Shown here: piece after piece, positions 46,753 through 57,978 of the stretch
How the letters are laid out: each line of letters opens with the position of its first letter
Position numbering within the stretch: the first letter of the stretch is position 1
Source: Dermanyssus gallinae
Lineage: Eukaryota; Arthropoda; Arachnida; Mesostigmata; Dermanyssidae
Length of the DNA: 64,000 nucleotides
NCBI GenBank assembly: GCA_003439945.1
Contig: QVRM01001430.1
Span: 1 to 64,000 of the forward strand
Direction: 5' to 3'
Notes under the pieces: model-generated
The model's database searches: none
What the model saw: the letters and a program-made list of their open reading frames with translations, nothing else
What the model was told of the DNA's origin: nothing
Translations under genes and position numbers: made by a program

Positions 46753-47190
46753 CCAACGAATGCAGGCAATCAGGGTAAGCAGGGCGTATTGGACGGTCTC
46801 GACTGAAGCTCCTCTGGTCCTAGATGTTGCCATAGAATCTCTTAGTGGCTGAAACGAGTAAAATGTATCTAGATGAAGATCTCGCTCTCACCAGCGCCAG
46901 TAGTGCTACAATGTCAGCCTGGCACTGAGGAATGGGCGCAGGTAAGACACGGTGTGACCACAGGGAGAGGGACCAAGAATCTGATATCGGATCTCAAGGT
47001 GTGGTACGTCGTACGCCGGCACGAGGAATTTTCCTACTAGATGATTCAGCCTCAGAGGCGGCGAAGTTGTTTAAAGTCGTTTTGACTTTTAGGACAGCCA
47101 AGAAAACGGCCTGGCGGGAGTAGCATGAGCGGGTCTCTTGGGGAGGATGGTCGAGGGGGAAGCCAAGGGAGGGAGGAGAGGAAGCAGCCG

Positions 47191-48471
47191 GCCTCTAATG
47201 GTCTCGACGCACTCTTACTGAACGAATTACAAAGTGGCAGAATCCCTTATTCTAACCGCAGATAAACACGCGGTTTCGAGTTCTGCCCAAGTAATGGCGA
47301 GCCTGGTTGGTGGGGAGGAAGTTGGGTTTAGTGGATTTGTGAGCCCCACATCAGTCACGCAGGCTGCAATTGACGCATGTGCATCATGCATTCCCGAAAT
47401 TTCCATAAAAAACATAAAGTAACAAACATATATATAACCTAATACAATAATTATATTATTCAAATGAGCTCAAGTGTACCTGACTAAAGTGTTTCCCTTA
47501 AAAAAATATATTCAATGAAGTTAGTCCCGAGGCAATTATACTAAAGTCAAGTAAACTTAAAGCAAAATGGGTGGCTCCCGGCAAGTTGGTTAAGTAATAC
47601 ATAATCTACATAGCGAATATGCTGGCAGCCATATTCAACCCATTTAACCGATGTCTTTTACAAAGAGTATGCCAGAATCAAAATATGCAGTAACTATATT
47701 AATCATCAGGGAAATAAAATAAAGCAACTAACTATCGATTTCTATGTTGCCTTCTAACTGTGGTGCAATTACTTAAATCAGTGATTAATTTTGCCTATAT
47801 CTTCACAATACATACAGCAGAAACCGTGAAAGCCCACCTCTAAAAATCCCCAAAACGTACCACAACTATATATATATATAATCCAATCAACTGATATGCC
47901 CCTGGCCAAAGTATGGAACGCTCTCGATAATAAGTCCAGCTTTTTATTCCGTTTTCTGGCTTGCGTGTACTTCAATAACCATCCCGGCTCAACTGAGCTG
48001 TGATGTAAGTAGGAGCCGCGGTTACGCACAAAAGCGTTGCATCCCAAGTTACAGATTTCCCATGTGACCCTAATGCAATGGCCACCCCATCATCCCCCCC
48101 AGCGACAACTAAACCTCTCGGTTCAGGTGTAGATCGTCTACCGGTTTTCCTAATAGACGTTGTTTTCAAACTGTTTAGTTCAGCATGTCTGGACAATTTG
48201 CCGGCGCTCTTCGGGCAACTCAATGGGTGTAGGCCACTAGATTCTACCAATTCTCCACTCAATCTGCACAGAAATGACTCGCAGATAGGAGCGGCGATCC
48301 TAAATGCTGACATCATGCTGAAAGAGGTGCAATTTAGCCAGATGCCGAGCTGAGGCAAGGGTAAGATTTTAAGCTAACCAAAACTGAAGGTGTCTTGTCC
48401 CGCTAAAAACACGGTCTCTCCGTGAAGCAAGCCTGCCAATATCTCTCTGCTCCTATTTTGCTTTTGAGCTT
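47191..48471. other. no gene recognised
   Basis: Frames at 47234-47422 and 48078-48353 (+) show no motif. May include the 3' flank of the R1-like LINE. Confidence 0.4.
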
Positions 48472-48779
48472 ATCTAGGTTATACTAAAATTAATTTTTAA
48501 GGAGGTTGTTTTTGATTCTAGACTATTCTTCGTCCCCTAGGAACTTAACCTAAGGTATATCTTCAATGCACCGAGAGCCGGACATGTTAAGATACCTAGG
48601 GTTTCTCCAACAGTCATTGTGGCAGCATGGTCGCTGACTCTCAGCGGTATGGTTTATCGTCTACTCTCAAGAAAGAAAACTCGACCAACAATAGGGATCA
48701 AACCGGCGACACCCCGGTAGATGACAACTATGGCAGCGCACTAGTCCCCTAGACCACGCCGCCACATCTGGGTTATACT
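48472..48779 (-). mobile_element. SINE family 3, full-length with 14-bp duplication
   Basis: ATCTAGGTTATACT (48472-48485) and ATCTGGGTTATACT (48766-48779) flank 280 bases. On the minus strand the insert starts with a tRNA-like head: GTGGCGGCGTGGTCTAGGGG, box B GGTTTGATCCC (complement of 48694-48704), then the body CCGCTGAGAGTCAGCGACCA, GCCACAATGACTGTTGG, TCTCGGTGCATTGAAG, and an A/T-rich end (TTAAAAATTAATTTT). The spacing between boxes suggests a tRNA with a long variable arm, tentatively. Confidence 0.85.
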
Positions 48780-48924
48780 GGCTGGAGTGTTTTTCTAAAG
48801 GGCCCGGATCCAGCACGGCTCTGATCGTGCTTTGTGCTTTACTGGTCGAACTGACATCTGTAAAGAGCATTTAAAAAAAAACTATATATGGTTTATTTCG
48901 CAATAACTTTGCATTACAAAATGG

Positions 48925-49265
48925 TACATAATTACAATACAGTCGGCATTATATACCATTTGAACACTTCAGCGACCGTCTTACGGGGCGAGAAAGTGCA
49001 AAGACCGCCGACGCGCCTGGCAGCTCGCTGCTGGTATTTAGCACATATGGGCGAGCAGAACCGGCAACGACATTGATCGTCAACTTGGTGAAATCCTTGA
49101 ATCGAGCACACCCAGTGATGATAACCATGCACAATGCACCTTGTGTACACGTGCCTGCAAATTAGTGCATGCCATTGCATTCCAACGCTCCCTGGCGAGG
49201 TACACATCTAACTAGGCTATATCAGCCGGGGCCTCGGTCACTTTTCGCTGCCACTTGAACAGAAA
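48925..49265 (-). mobile_element. I-like LINE C-terminal fragment
   Basis: Minus strand: VHGYHHWVCSIQGFHQVDDQ then CRFCSPICAKYQQRA, where family A has CKFCGLVCTKYHHETC. The knuckle's His and last Cys are changed. Short, diverged copy. Confidence 0.75.
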
Positions 49266-49467
49266 TTGCTGAAGTGGTTTTGTAATAGGTGACTTACGCC
49301 TGACTGATTTTTTGCACTGCCGGTCCGCAACCCGTTAGCAGGTACACGAAGCGGTTTCTTGCCGTCCGCGGCAAGCAAAGTACGCGCTTCATATATATAT
49401 TGTGAAGCACGTTTGCCGCTGAAAGATGGCCCCACACCGTGCCAAGGCTGTAGCTCAACATTATCAA

Positions 49468-49470
<3 letters not shown>

Positions 49471-49501
<31 letters not shown>
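49471..49501. repeat. (TA)n microsatellite
   Basis: About 30 bases; another tract lies at 49861-49891. Confidence 0.9.
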
Positions 49502-49502
<1 letters not shown>

Positions 49503-49858
49503 TGTTTGTTCATGTGCTTTAATAGCGCGTTGGTCTCTAAAGTCGTTCACATGCTAATCGAAGTCGTTGCCGTTGTGAACTGTTAAAATATTCGACGTGG
49601 AGATGCACAATTCATCGTCACGCACGTTGCACTAAGTCCTCTTGTGGAATGCGAACATTTGCAATCATTGATGGTTCGCGCCAGGTTGTTTGAGTCACGT
49701 TTGTCTAGGTGAAGTCGCTAAGGTGGGTATGAGAAACTGCCCACTTGCAACACCACATTTAAGGTAGCCATTTGCATAGCAATTTCAATGAGAGACTTCA
49801 AGGCTGAAACACGTTATTCTGCGTGGCGATTGAGTACTACATACACATGTTTAGAGAC

Positions 49859-49892
<34 letters not shown>

Positions 49893-49894
49893 GT

Positions 49895-50065
49895 TGCTTC
49901 TCTGCAGTTTGCTGGCTTCGGACCTATCTTGAGGGCAGATCTCAGTGTCTAAAGGTTAAGCCCATTCAATCTACTCGACAGTTTGTTATTTTGGGGACTC
50001 CGCAGGGCTCTGTTTTTGATCCGTTTATATTTCTAATATTTCTAAACTTCGTACTCTTATTATAA
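49895..50065 (+). mobile_element. LINE reverse transcriptase fragment
   Basis: CWLRTYLEGRSQCLKVKPIQ then VILGTPQGSVFDPFIFLIF, the block around GxPQGS of CR1/Jockey-type LINEs. Bounded by (TA)n tracts on both sides, and no YADD follows. Confidence 0.75.
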
Positions 50066-50102
50066 TATAATATATGTAAAAATAAGTATAATCGTATAGT
50101 AG

Positions 50103-50104
<2 letters not shown>

Positions 50105-50165
<61 letters not shown>
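50105..50165. repeat. (TA)n microsatellite
   Basis: About 60 bases. Confidence 0.95.
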
Positions 50166-50166
<1 letters not shown>

Positions 50167-50524
50167 TACCTTAAGATTAATTGCTGCACATGATGCTGCA
50201 GTACGTACTATTTTGAAACCAGCTCCTCTATTCGTATCAAAGTTTCGGCTCACTGGACAAGATCGCAGAGTGTCAACACAATCATTAATAAATTAATAGA
50301 TGTTAATGAATACAAAATACAAGAATTAACGCTGGGTCAATCTGCGTATGTCTACCAAGTAAGCAATTGGCGCACTTGCTTGTTCGTGAGTATCTGTTGC
50401 TTAAGTAAACATTTTGATTAACGCTAATATAACTTGCAGAGCTTTATGAAACTGCCTTATTTCGGTCGACATATACTAAGTCCTATTGTGGCATGGTCGA
50501 CCAAAATACTGAAGGGCGAATGAT
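50166..50524. other. no gene recognised
   Basis: Nothing recognised. Confidence 0.4.
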
Positions 50525-50765
50525 TATCATCACAATTTTCTTTATTGCACTCAAACAGAGTATATTCGTCAACAGCGTTCATATTATAATCTAGCATGAC
50601 GGGCAGTTGGTTTCTGTTTCTGCTGTCCCAACTAGCGAACTTAAGGTGTGACGAATTCCGAATAGCGTACATGAATCGGCTTCTAGTTCTGATGAAGAGG
50701 CATAGTTCCAGCTTCATGTACTTCGTAAAACATTTCTCGAGGGAATGATTATTTGCTTCCGTCCG
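50525..50765 (+). repeat. dispersed repeat E, copy 2
   Basis: See copy 1 at 34955; shares TTGCACTCAAACAGAGTATA and CATGACGGGCAGTTGGTTTC. Confidence 0.55.
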
Positions 50766-52257
50766 GTAGAGCCACACCCTGTCTAGGCTATAGGCCAGAT
50801 CTCTAAACCGACTTCAGTATAAAGAGACGTACAGTTGCATCAACGGATTGTCGTTTGACATATCCTACATCCTTGTAAATATTAGTCGGGGCTAAGCTTA
50901 CGACATTTTTAACATATGCCATAAAACACGTGCTCATATAATGAAGTCAATATTCTAACTACGGCAATGTGTTCACAAACTCGAAGAGGCCGCCATAGAA
51001 AGCGATTGTATAGTCTTCCTCGCAAATCGCCCTTCTCGTCAGTTTTTGATGGTTTTAGTTATCCAGGTGTTAATCTGCAAACTTTTTAGAACCAAGGTAT
51101 GATTCAGCCATCCGAGTAACGCGCTAAAGGGCGCCGATGTCTTTATTGCAACGACCGAAATACGACAATTAAATTAAATTATCGTATGTTGTAAAGCAAC
51201 TTTTATAAATTTATAAAAGTTGCCTTTCTTTCTATTTTTGCCTACATAGTTGCGCAAAATTTTCGTCTGCAGGAGAAGCAGTTAATACCGTTTGCAGGGG
51301 AACCACTCAACCGATCATACCGACGTGTTCGGCGGAAAGTTTTGCATAATCTGAGTTACACCCGACGCAAGCTAGCCAAACGCGTATAGCGGCATTACAG
51401 AAAGTCATGAAAGGTCAATATATTGTTATGTCTTACGTTAAAGCATTCACGTGCAGAACCGTAAAAATATTCTATTACGACCAAAAATGTACACACAAAA
51501 GGCTATTCTCGGGCAATAGCAAATTTAATTCCTATTATTTTCGTACTTAAACGATAGTCCTGCGTTACGTAGTTGCCGCCATATCGAAAGTGTACTTGCT
51601 AGCATTTTGGTCTGCTTCCGCAAGGGTGTATCGGAGCGTGAGGTACATGTTTTGAGTCTTGGTAGAACTCGACAAGAAAATACGTTTTCCCAATGGAAAG
51701 AGGGAGCGGAAACGTCTTGGCAAAATTTTACGGCTCGAAACGTAGAAGCTTCAACGTCAAACACAACAACTATGACTATCGAAAAATCTATTGAGTACGC
51801 GGCAACTACGTAACGCAGCATTATCAGTTTGATACGAAAATTGTGGTCAATAAATTTCTTATAGCCTGAGAATAGTCTTTTGATCGTAATGGCAGAATTT
51901 TACGATTCTGCACGCGAAGCACGCATTTTTTAATACTTTCCATAATCGCGCTATTCGCCGTTTGCTAGTTTGCATCGGGTGTCATTCAATGTTATATATC
52001 GGCCGAATATGTTGGTATGATTGGTACCTTCGTGCGTTGACTAGTTCTCTTGCAAACGTAGAATTTGCACAACTATGTAGGAGAAAAAAAAGTAGAAAAG
52101 CTGTTTTATAAATTTCATCTTCACCCAAACCCAGTCTAAACAAGACATTTCCGCACTTTCCGTCCATTGGAAAAAATATTTTCTTGCCGAGTTCAACCAA
52201 ACCTTAAAAAGTATATAATGTTATCATAGACCCTATATATATATATATATATATGCA
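50766..52257. other. no gene recognised
   Basis: A short inverted repeat AACTTTTATAAATTTATAAA lies near 51200-51222. (TA)n at 52234-52254. Nothing else recognised. Confidence 0.4.
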
Positions 52258-52438
52258 ACGCCCGAAGTAATTTCGAGAAGACAGTACTGCGGCCACCCCC
52301 GACAAAGGGAAAGAGGACGACTGGATTTTAGTGAGTGTGAGTGGCGACTACCGTGGCTTTAACAGCGACGCTTGGTGTGCATATTGCATTTTACCAGTTA
52401 TCTCTACATGAAAACAAAAAAAACGCCCGAAGTAATTT
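52258..52438 (+). mobile_element. SINE-like repeat, family 4, with 16-bp duplication
   Basis: ACGCCCGAAGTAATTT at 52258-52273 is repeated at 52423-52438. The 149-base insert ends in GAAAACAAAAAA, consistent with retroposition. It shares GACTGGNTTTTAGTG and GTGTGCATATTGCATTTTAC-like sequence with 53033-53155. No convincing polymerase III boxes were found in it. Confidence 0.75.
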
Positions 52439-53004
52439 TATAAAGGCGTAGAGAATCCTAAAACCTAATGCATAACATTGCAACCCTTATCACGGTTGCA
52501 GGTTAGTTTGTTATGTTATTAATATTTTAAGCACACCGGTTGGCATTGGCCGGTTTACTTGTTGAAGATGCGATCCGATCGAGATGTATGTAAAGCACGT
52601 GTTGTGCTTCTGCGTTTGTTACCCTATTTCCTTTCGCTTACCAGTTTCGATGCGCTCGTGTTGACCATTTAGACCATCTTTTCTCAGAAGTACGTATTAG
52701 AAGCTGCTAGAGATCACCTGTCATATGTGTAAGCTTTTAGTGATAGGCGAACACTTTCTCGAACGATCTCACCCTACCCATCTACGACGCTGTGGTTTGC
52801 ATTTCAATACAACCACATTTATGGATAGATGGGATGGGTTTATTTTTGCTTGCATACCTAAATACACAAGTCGTCATTCTTTTATACCGGGGGCGTCTAG
52901 AGCGGCAGGCACCATGAGTAGACATGTTGAGATTACTAAGCCAACAGATTTTTTTGTCCCCCCCCCCCCGCCTCAGTAGTTTGTAGTAATGCTGACAGCA
53001 CTTC
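52439..53004. other. no gene recognised; C-tract
   Basis: C-tract at 52961-52969 followed by a G-tract at 53017-53028. Nothing else recognised. Confidence 0.4.
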
Positions 53005-53160
53005 CCTGCTGGGCGGGGGGGGGGGGTGAAGGGGGACATGACTGGTTTTTAGTGGGTTGAAGCCCCACACTACCGGCCCACAATTGCAGTTAAGCACAAT
53101 TCTGCCGTGGTGACTGTGTGTGCGTTCCGCATTTTCCAGTTAGTCTGTAAAAAAAGATCT
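53005..53160 (+). mobile_element. SINE-like repeat, family 4
   Basis: See 2533 and 52258. Contains CACACTACCGGCCCACAATT and ends GTAAAAAAAG. Confidence 0.65.
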
Positions 53161-53340
53161 TTTTGTTTCGCCAACAGTCTTTGTGGCAGCAGGTGAATAT
53201 CTGCGGTATATGGTTGATAATCAATTTTCAATGAGCATCGATCAAAGAAAATTCGATCAACAACAGAGACCGAATCGGTGACGCCCCGCTAGATGACAAC
53301 CTTGACTAGCACACTACGCCCCCTTCCCTAGAACATACCG
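53161..53340 (-). mobile_element. SINE family 3, 3'-truncated copy
   Basis: Aligns with 48602-48780: GCCAACAGTCTTTGTGGCAG, CGATCAACAACAGAGACCGA, CCGCTAGATGACAACC. Adjoins the family 4 copy directly. Confidence 0.75.
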
Positions 53341-54846
<1,506 letters not shown>

Positions 54847-54992
54847 CATTTCGAGCTGACTCTCAGCCAACACTTAGCGCCCACGGAACGGCTTTCGCAT
54901 TGCTTCGTAAGACGGACTCCATAAATAAATACCTGTGTGTCTCCTCGGGCCGTAGGGAGCACGCGAATGCACCACGCCACCGGGCTCGACGT
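54847..54992 (-). mobile_element. SINE family 2, copy with the box B region deleted
   Basis: Minus strand: GAGCCCGGTGGCGTGGTGCA, GAGGAGACACACAGG, then directly TATTTATTTATGGAGTCCGT, ACGAAGCAATGCGAAAGCCG and GGCTGAGAGTCAGCTCGAAA. About 35 bases including box B are missing relative to the other copies. Confidence 0.85.
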
Positions 54993-55187
54993 GCTAAATA
55001 TTTATGGCTGTAAAAACAATGCGCATCTTGCACTCGGTTAAAACTAAAAAGACAACACTGTTGCAAACTCCTTTTAGAAAGCGAAAGCAATTAGAAGCTC
55101 AAATCAGCCAACTTCGTGCACGCTCTTACCAATAAATTATCATCATCAACGTCGACCAACTAAAGCCAATGACACTTACAAAAGCAC

Positions 55188-55224
<37 letters not shown>

Positions 55225-56149
55225 GTCTAGAGAAAATAAAGTCTAGCAAAGAGTCGTAAGTAAAAATACTATTACTACTACTACTAACTAAATTTCGCTT
55301 TTTGTATACAAAGGCAAGTCTGGAATCTGCATTCTGTATACATCAAACCGTTTGTACAAAACGGCGTTAGTACCGATTTATACAAACGGCTTCGTAGATT
55401 CAGAAAATGCGATATTGTATTCAAGCTTATGGATTCGTTGTGTCCATGGAATGCTCGTCTGTTTTTCCACGGTACCCGGCCATGCTTCTGTTTTTATGTC
55501 GACATGGGCATTGGAAGCCCGTGAGTTGATGGTCCGGACTTTCAGCAGGACGGAAGATGCCTCAATAACTAAAAATCCATAACTAGCCTTCATAAACAGC
55601 CATCGACAAAAACAGCAGAATCCTTAATGCCATGCTCCAAAGCGCTTTTTGATGAGGTATTAAATACATTTTACTTATCGATCGAGTAGAATACAACTTT
55701 ACCTTGTGGGCATTATTATATAGTGTTACCGCAAAAAAGTGCATTTTATATGACCCTCTACCGGGGCAAGTAGCTCGTCCCTTAGACGGTTTCCTCTTAG
55801 AGAAAATTCCTCAGGAATCTGCGAAAGCAACAGCACCGCTTTCGAAGATAGTCAATGTTGGCGATATGCGTACAACAAAAGTTCTCTTCTACGGGTATAG
55901 ACTTTATGTATTATCTTAGATATGATAGATTTATGGCGACCCTGACAATTGCAAATCGAATAACTATTTCAAACACAGAGTAGACGTCTTCAAAATTTGC
56001 TTCCGCAAATTTGACCGGTTTACCCTGTTCAACAGTGACAACTGTACAAAAAACTACCACAGTGACTGGACAGACTAAAAGGTGTCGGAAGGGGTGTGTA
56101 GCCCACTCCAAAGTGTACTAAGTAGTGCTGCTGGAGTTTCAACTCCACT
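54993..56149. other. no gene recognised
   Basis: (TA)n at 55190-55219 and an inverted repeat CCGTTTGTA with TACAAACGG near 55349-55390. Nothing else recognised. Confidence 0.4.
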
Positions 56150-56440
56150 CAGCCTGACAGGAGATCGCGTTCGATTGACACCGTCATAACAACAGGCGTT
56201 TGTTTACGTTTGGTGCCGCTTCGGGGTCTCCTATCGCGAGAGACCCACGTAGACGCAGGTGACCGTGTAGACGAGACGGGAGGACGCCGCCTCGCACTCA
56301 AAGTTCCCGGGTTCAAGACGCGCGCGTGTTGCCGGATTTTCATTAACTTTTAGATCGTTTTAATTAAATTGATTGCATTTTACGTTTTACCTAGTTGGAA
56401 TTATCAACGTAAAACATATCGATTGCCTACAAAAATCGCG

Positions 56441-57978
56441 ATGCCGCTCAGCAGGGGTAGTACTGCCCCGCCGGCCACCCTGGATATATCCAGATTACGG
56501 CAAGGCTCGGCCGACGCCAGTACGTGTGCTTTTCAGACCGATGCCCCGAAGGAGATCACGGCAAACACCCACGATACGCCGATGACGAATGTATCTGGTG
56601 AGCCGAGCTCATTCTTACCAAACAACCCCGCGCCTGGTCCATGCGTTGGGGGCGTCACGGTAGAAGAGCGCGTCATAGGCTCTAAGCGCAAAAAGTTATC
56701 TTCACTCTCTACGAGCGCTGAAGACGACAAGGCCGTCGAGACAAATGACGACGGGTTTATTCGCGTGGTAACCCGCAGAGAAAAACTAACTGCGTCCCGC
56801 GAGCGAAAAGCCTAGCTAAACTAAAGGAGAGTGTATTGTCTGGTGAACTAGGAACTTTCAAGGTGATTATTCGAAGAGAGCCAGCCGAATGGCGAAGCCT
56901 CAGCTGAGTTTCCTTAAGGCTCGCTATTATCGACGTATAAACACATATACGACGTGGCTCCCGGATGCAGAATATCCGGCGACAGGAAGTCCATTATCGT
57001 GTGGCTTTCGCGAATCGAAGACGCATGCCGGGTGCTTTCGATTTCAACTCTAGGGAACTTACCCGTGGTCGCACACAGCCCATCTCTATCGATATTTAAA
57101 GCCAGGATACACGGAGTTCCAGTGTCGATCACCGAAGAAGAGATACAACGCGAGCTGAAACCACATGGAGTCAATCACGTAAAACGATTGTCCGATGCGA
57201 AACGGAGCGAGAGTTATGCTCAGTAAAGTGATTCTTTTCTTTACGCGCCAACCTCCGCCATCCATATTTCTTGGATATCAAACTCATCAAGTAGTTTTTG
57301 AGCCAGACCAGCCCAAGTTATCTCACAAATGTCTGAGACCGAGGCACTTCGCCGACAGGTGCACAATGCCCCAAGTATGCAAGAAGTGCGGCACCTCCGG
57401 ACACCTAGCAGCAAGCTGCCCAAATTCGGCGAGATGTGTGAACTGTCGCGGCGGGCTCGTCTGCCTTCCCTCGCTTGGCTTACCTTCGGGAAAGAAACCG
57501 AATTATGCTGGAAGCCCGCACACTGCAACAGGTGAAGGTGCTGCACCCGGCGGCCGAGATCACCGATGTGTCTCGCACATCAGCCCTGTCTGCAGACAGC
57601 ACATCTTAGATTCCAAAACAACCTTCTTACGCTAGCGTCGTCCGCGGAATATCTCAGTCATACAACGACCCTACACCACAGCTGCTACTCCCGGCGCCCA
57701 TATCAATCCTCACCAAAAAAGGCGGAAGATCGTCAGCGCGGTCACGCCGCAGGTCGCCTGTTCTAAGACAACGCCGAAACAAAACACCCGTCAGGCGTAC
57801 ACGTAAGGCGACTCCGGCTGTGCCGTGCTCCAAAAGCACCTCTTTCGGACTGTCCCAAATTCTTACAGGGTTAAGCCCAGAGATATCGGCCAAATTCAAG
57901 GCTTTATTACAGCTTTTGGAGCCGCTGTTACAGCTGCTACCGTTAGTGGACAACCTACGACGAATTGTACAACCATGA
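56441..57978 (+). pseudogene. ORF1: gag-like protein with CCHC knuckles, frameshifted
   Basis: The first ATG frame starts at 56441 (MPLSRGSTAPPATLDISRL) and contains ERVIGSKRKKLSSLSTSAED and GFIRVVTRREKL, stopping at 56813. Later frames give SIIVWLSRIEDACRVLSIST, STLGNLPVVAHSPSLSIFKA and SITEEEIQRELKPHGVNHVK (56990-57180), the ORF1 core seen in many two-ORF LINEs. Zinc knuckles follow at 57325-57465: HKCLRPRHFADRC (first Cys lost), CKKCGTSGHLAASC (intact) and CVNCRGG. The tail is leucine-rich (SAKFKALLQLLEPLLQLL) and ends RRIVQP then TGA at 57976-57978. Presumed RNA-binding role, by family. Confidence 0.75.

Larger units (their letters stand above)
41050..47190 (+). mobile_element. R1-like LINE, degraded, hosting two other LINEs
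   Basis: The element reads discontinuously on the plus strand. ORF1: RKRVAIESPSSGKAAK then NVEAVREKQL and QHIGQTFNLCKVHN to 41345; after the inserted CR1-like LINE, YRGKAYRELRSADEEG and a coiled-coil-like EEGIDQLKEMVETSRIIEGR at 44110-44280; then two CCHC knuckle relics CYKYHMPGHKAQDC and TCDDSDHLVANC at 44698-44815 (one Cys changed in each). ORF2: the linker LTEYKAARLRLRGPKSKARA near 45270, RKAPGLDRVPLKIARPLVQG near 45550, and FVLIPKPRGSRDPQL near 45690. After it come TRIMPRIGGMADKKRRL near 46020, TALYAAPVKGDVTQRTANNK near 46080 and, beyond the second insertion, LRSTQRMQAIRVSRAYWTVS near 46745 and TKNLISDLKVWYVVRRHEE near 46970. Many stops; catalytic reverse-transcriptase motifs were not found. 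Confidence 0.75.

Noticed and set aside
56250..56330. tRNA or SINE head in the leader of the two-ORF LINE
   Set aside because: Only a box-B-like GGTTCAAGACG is visible; no box A at the right distance and no second copy found.
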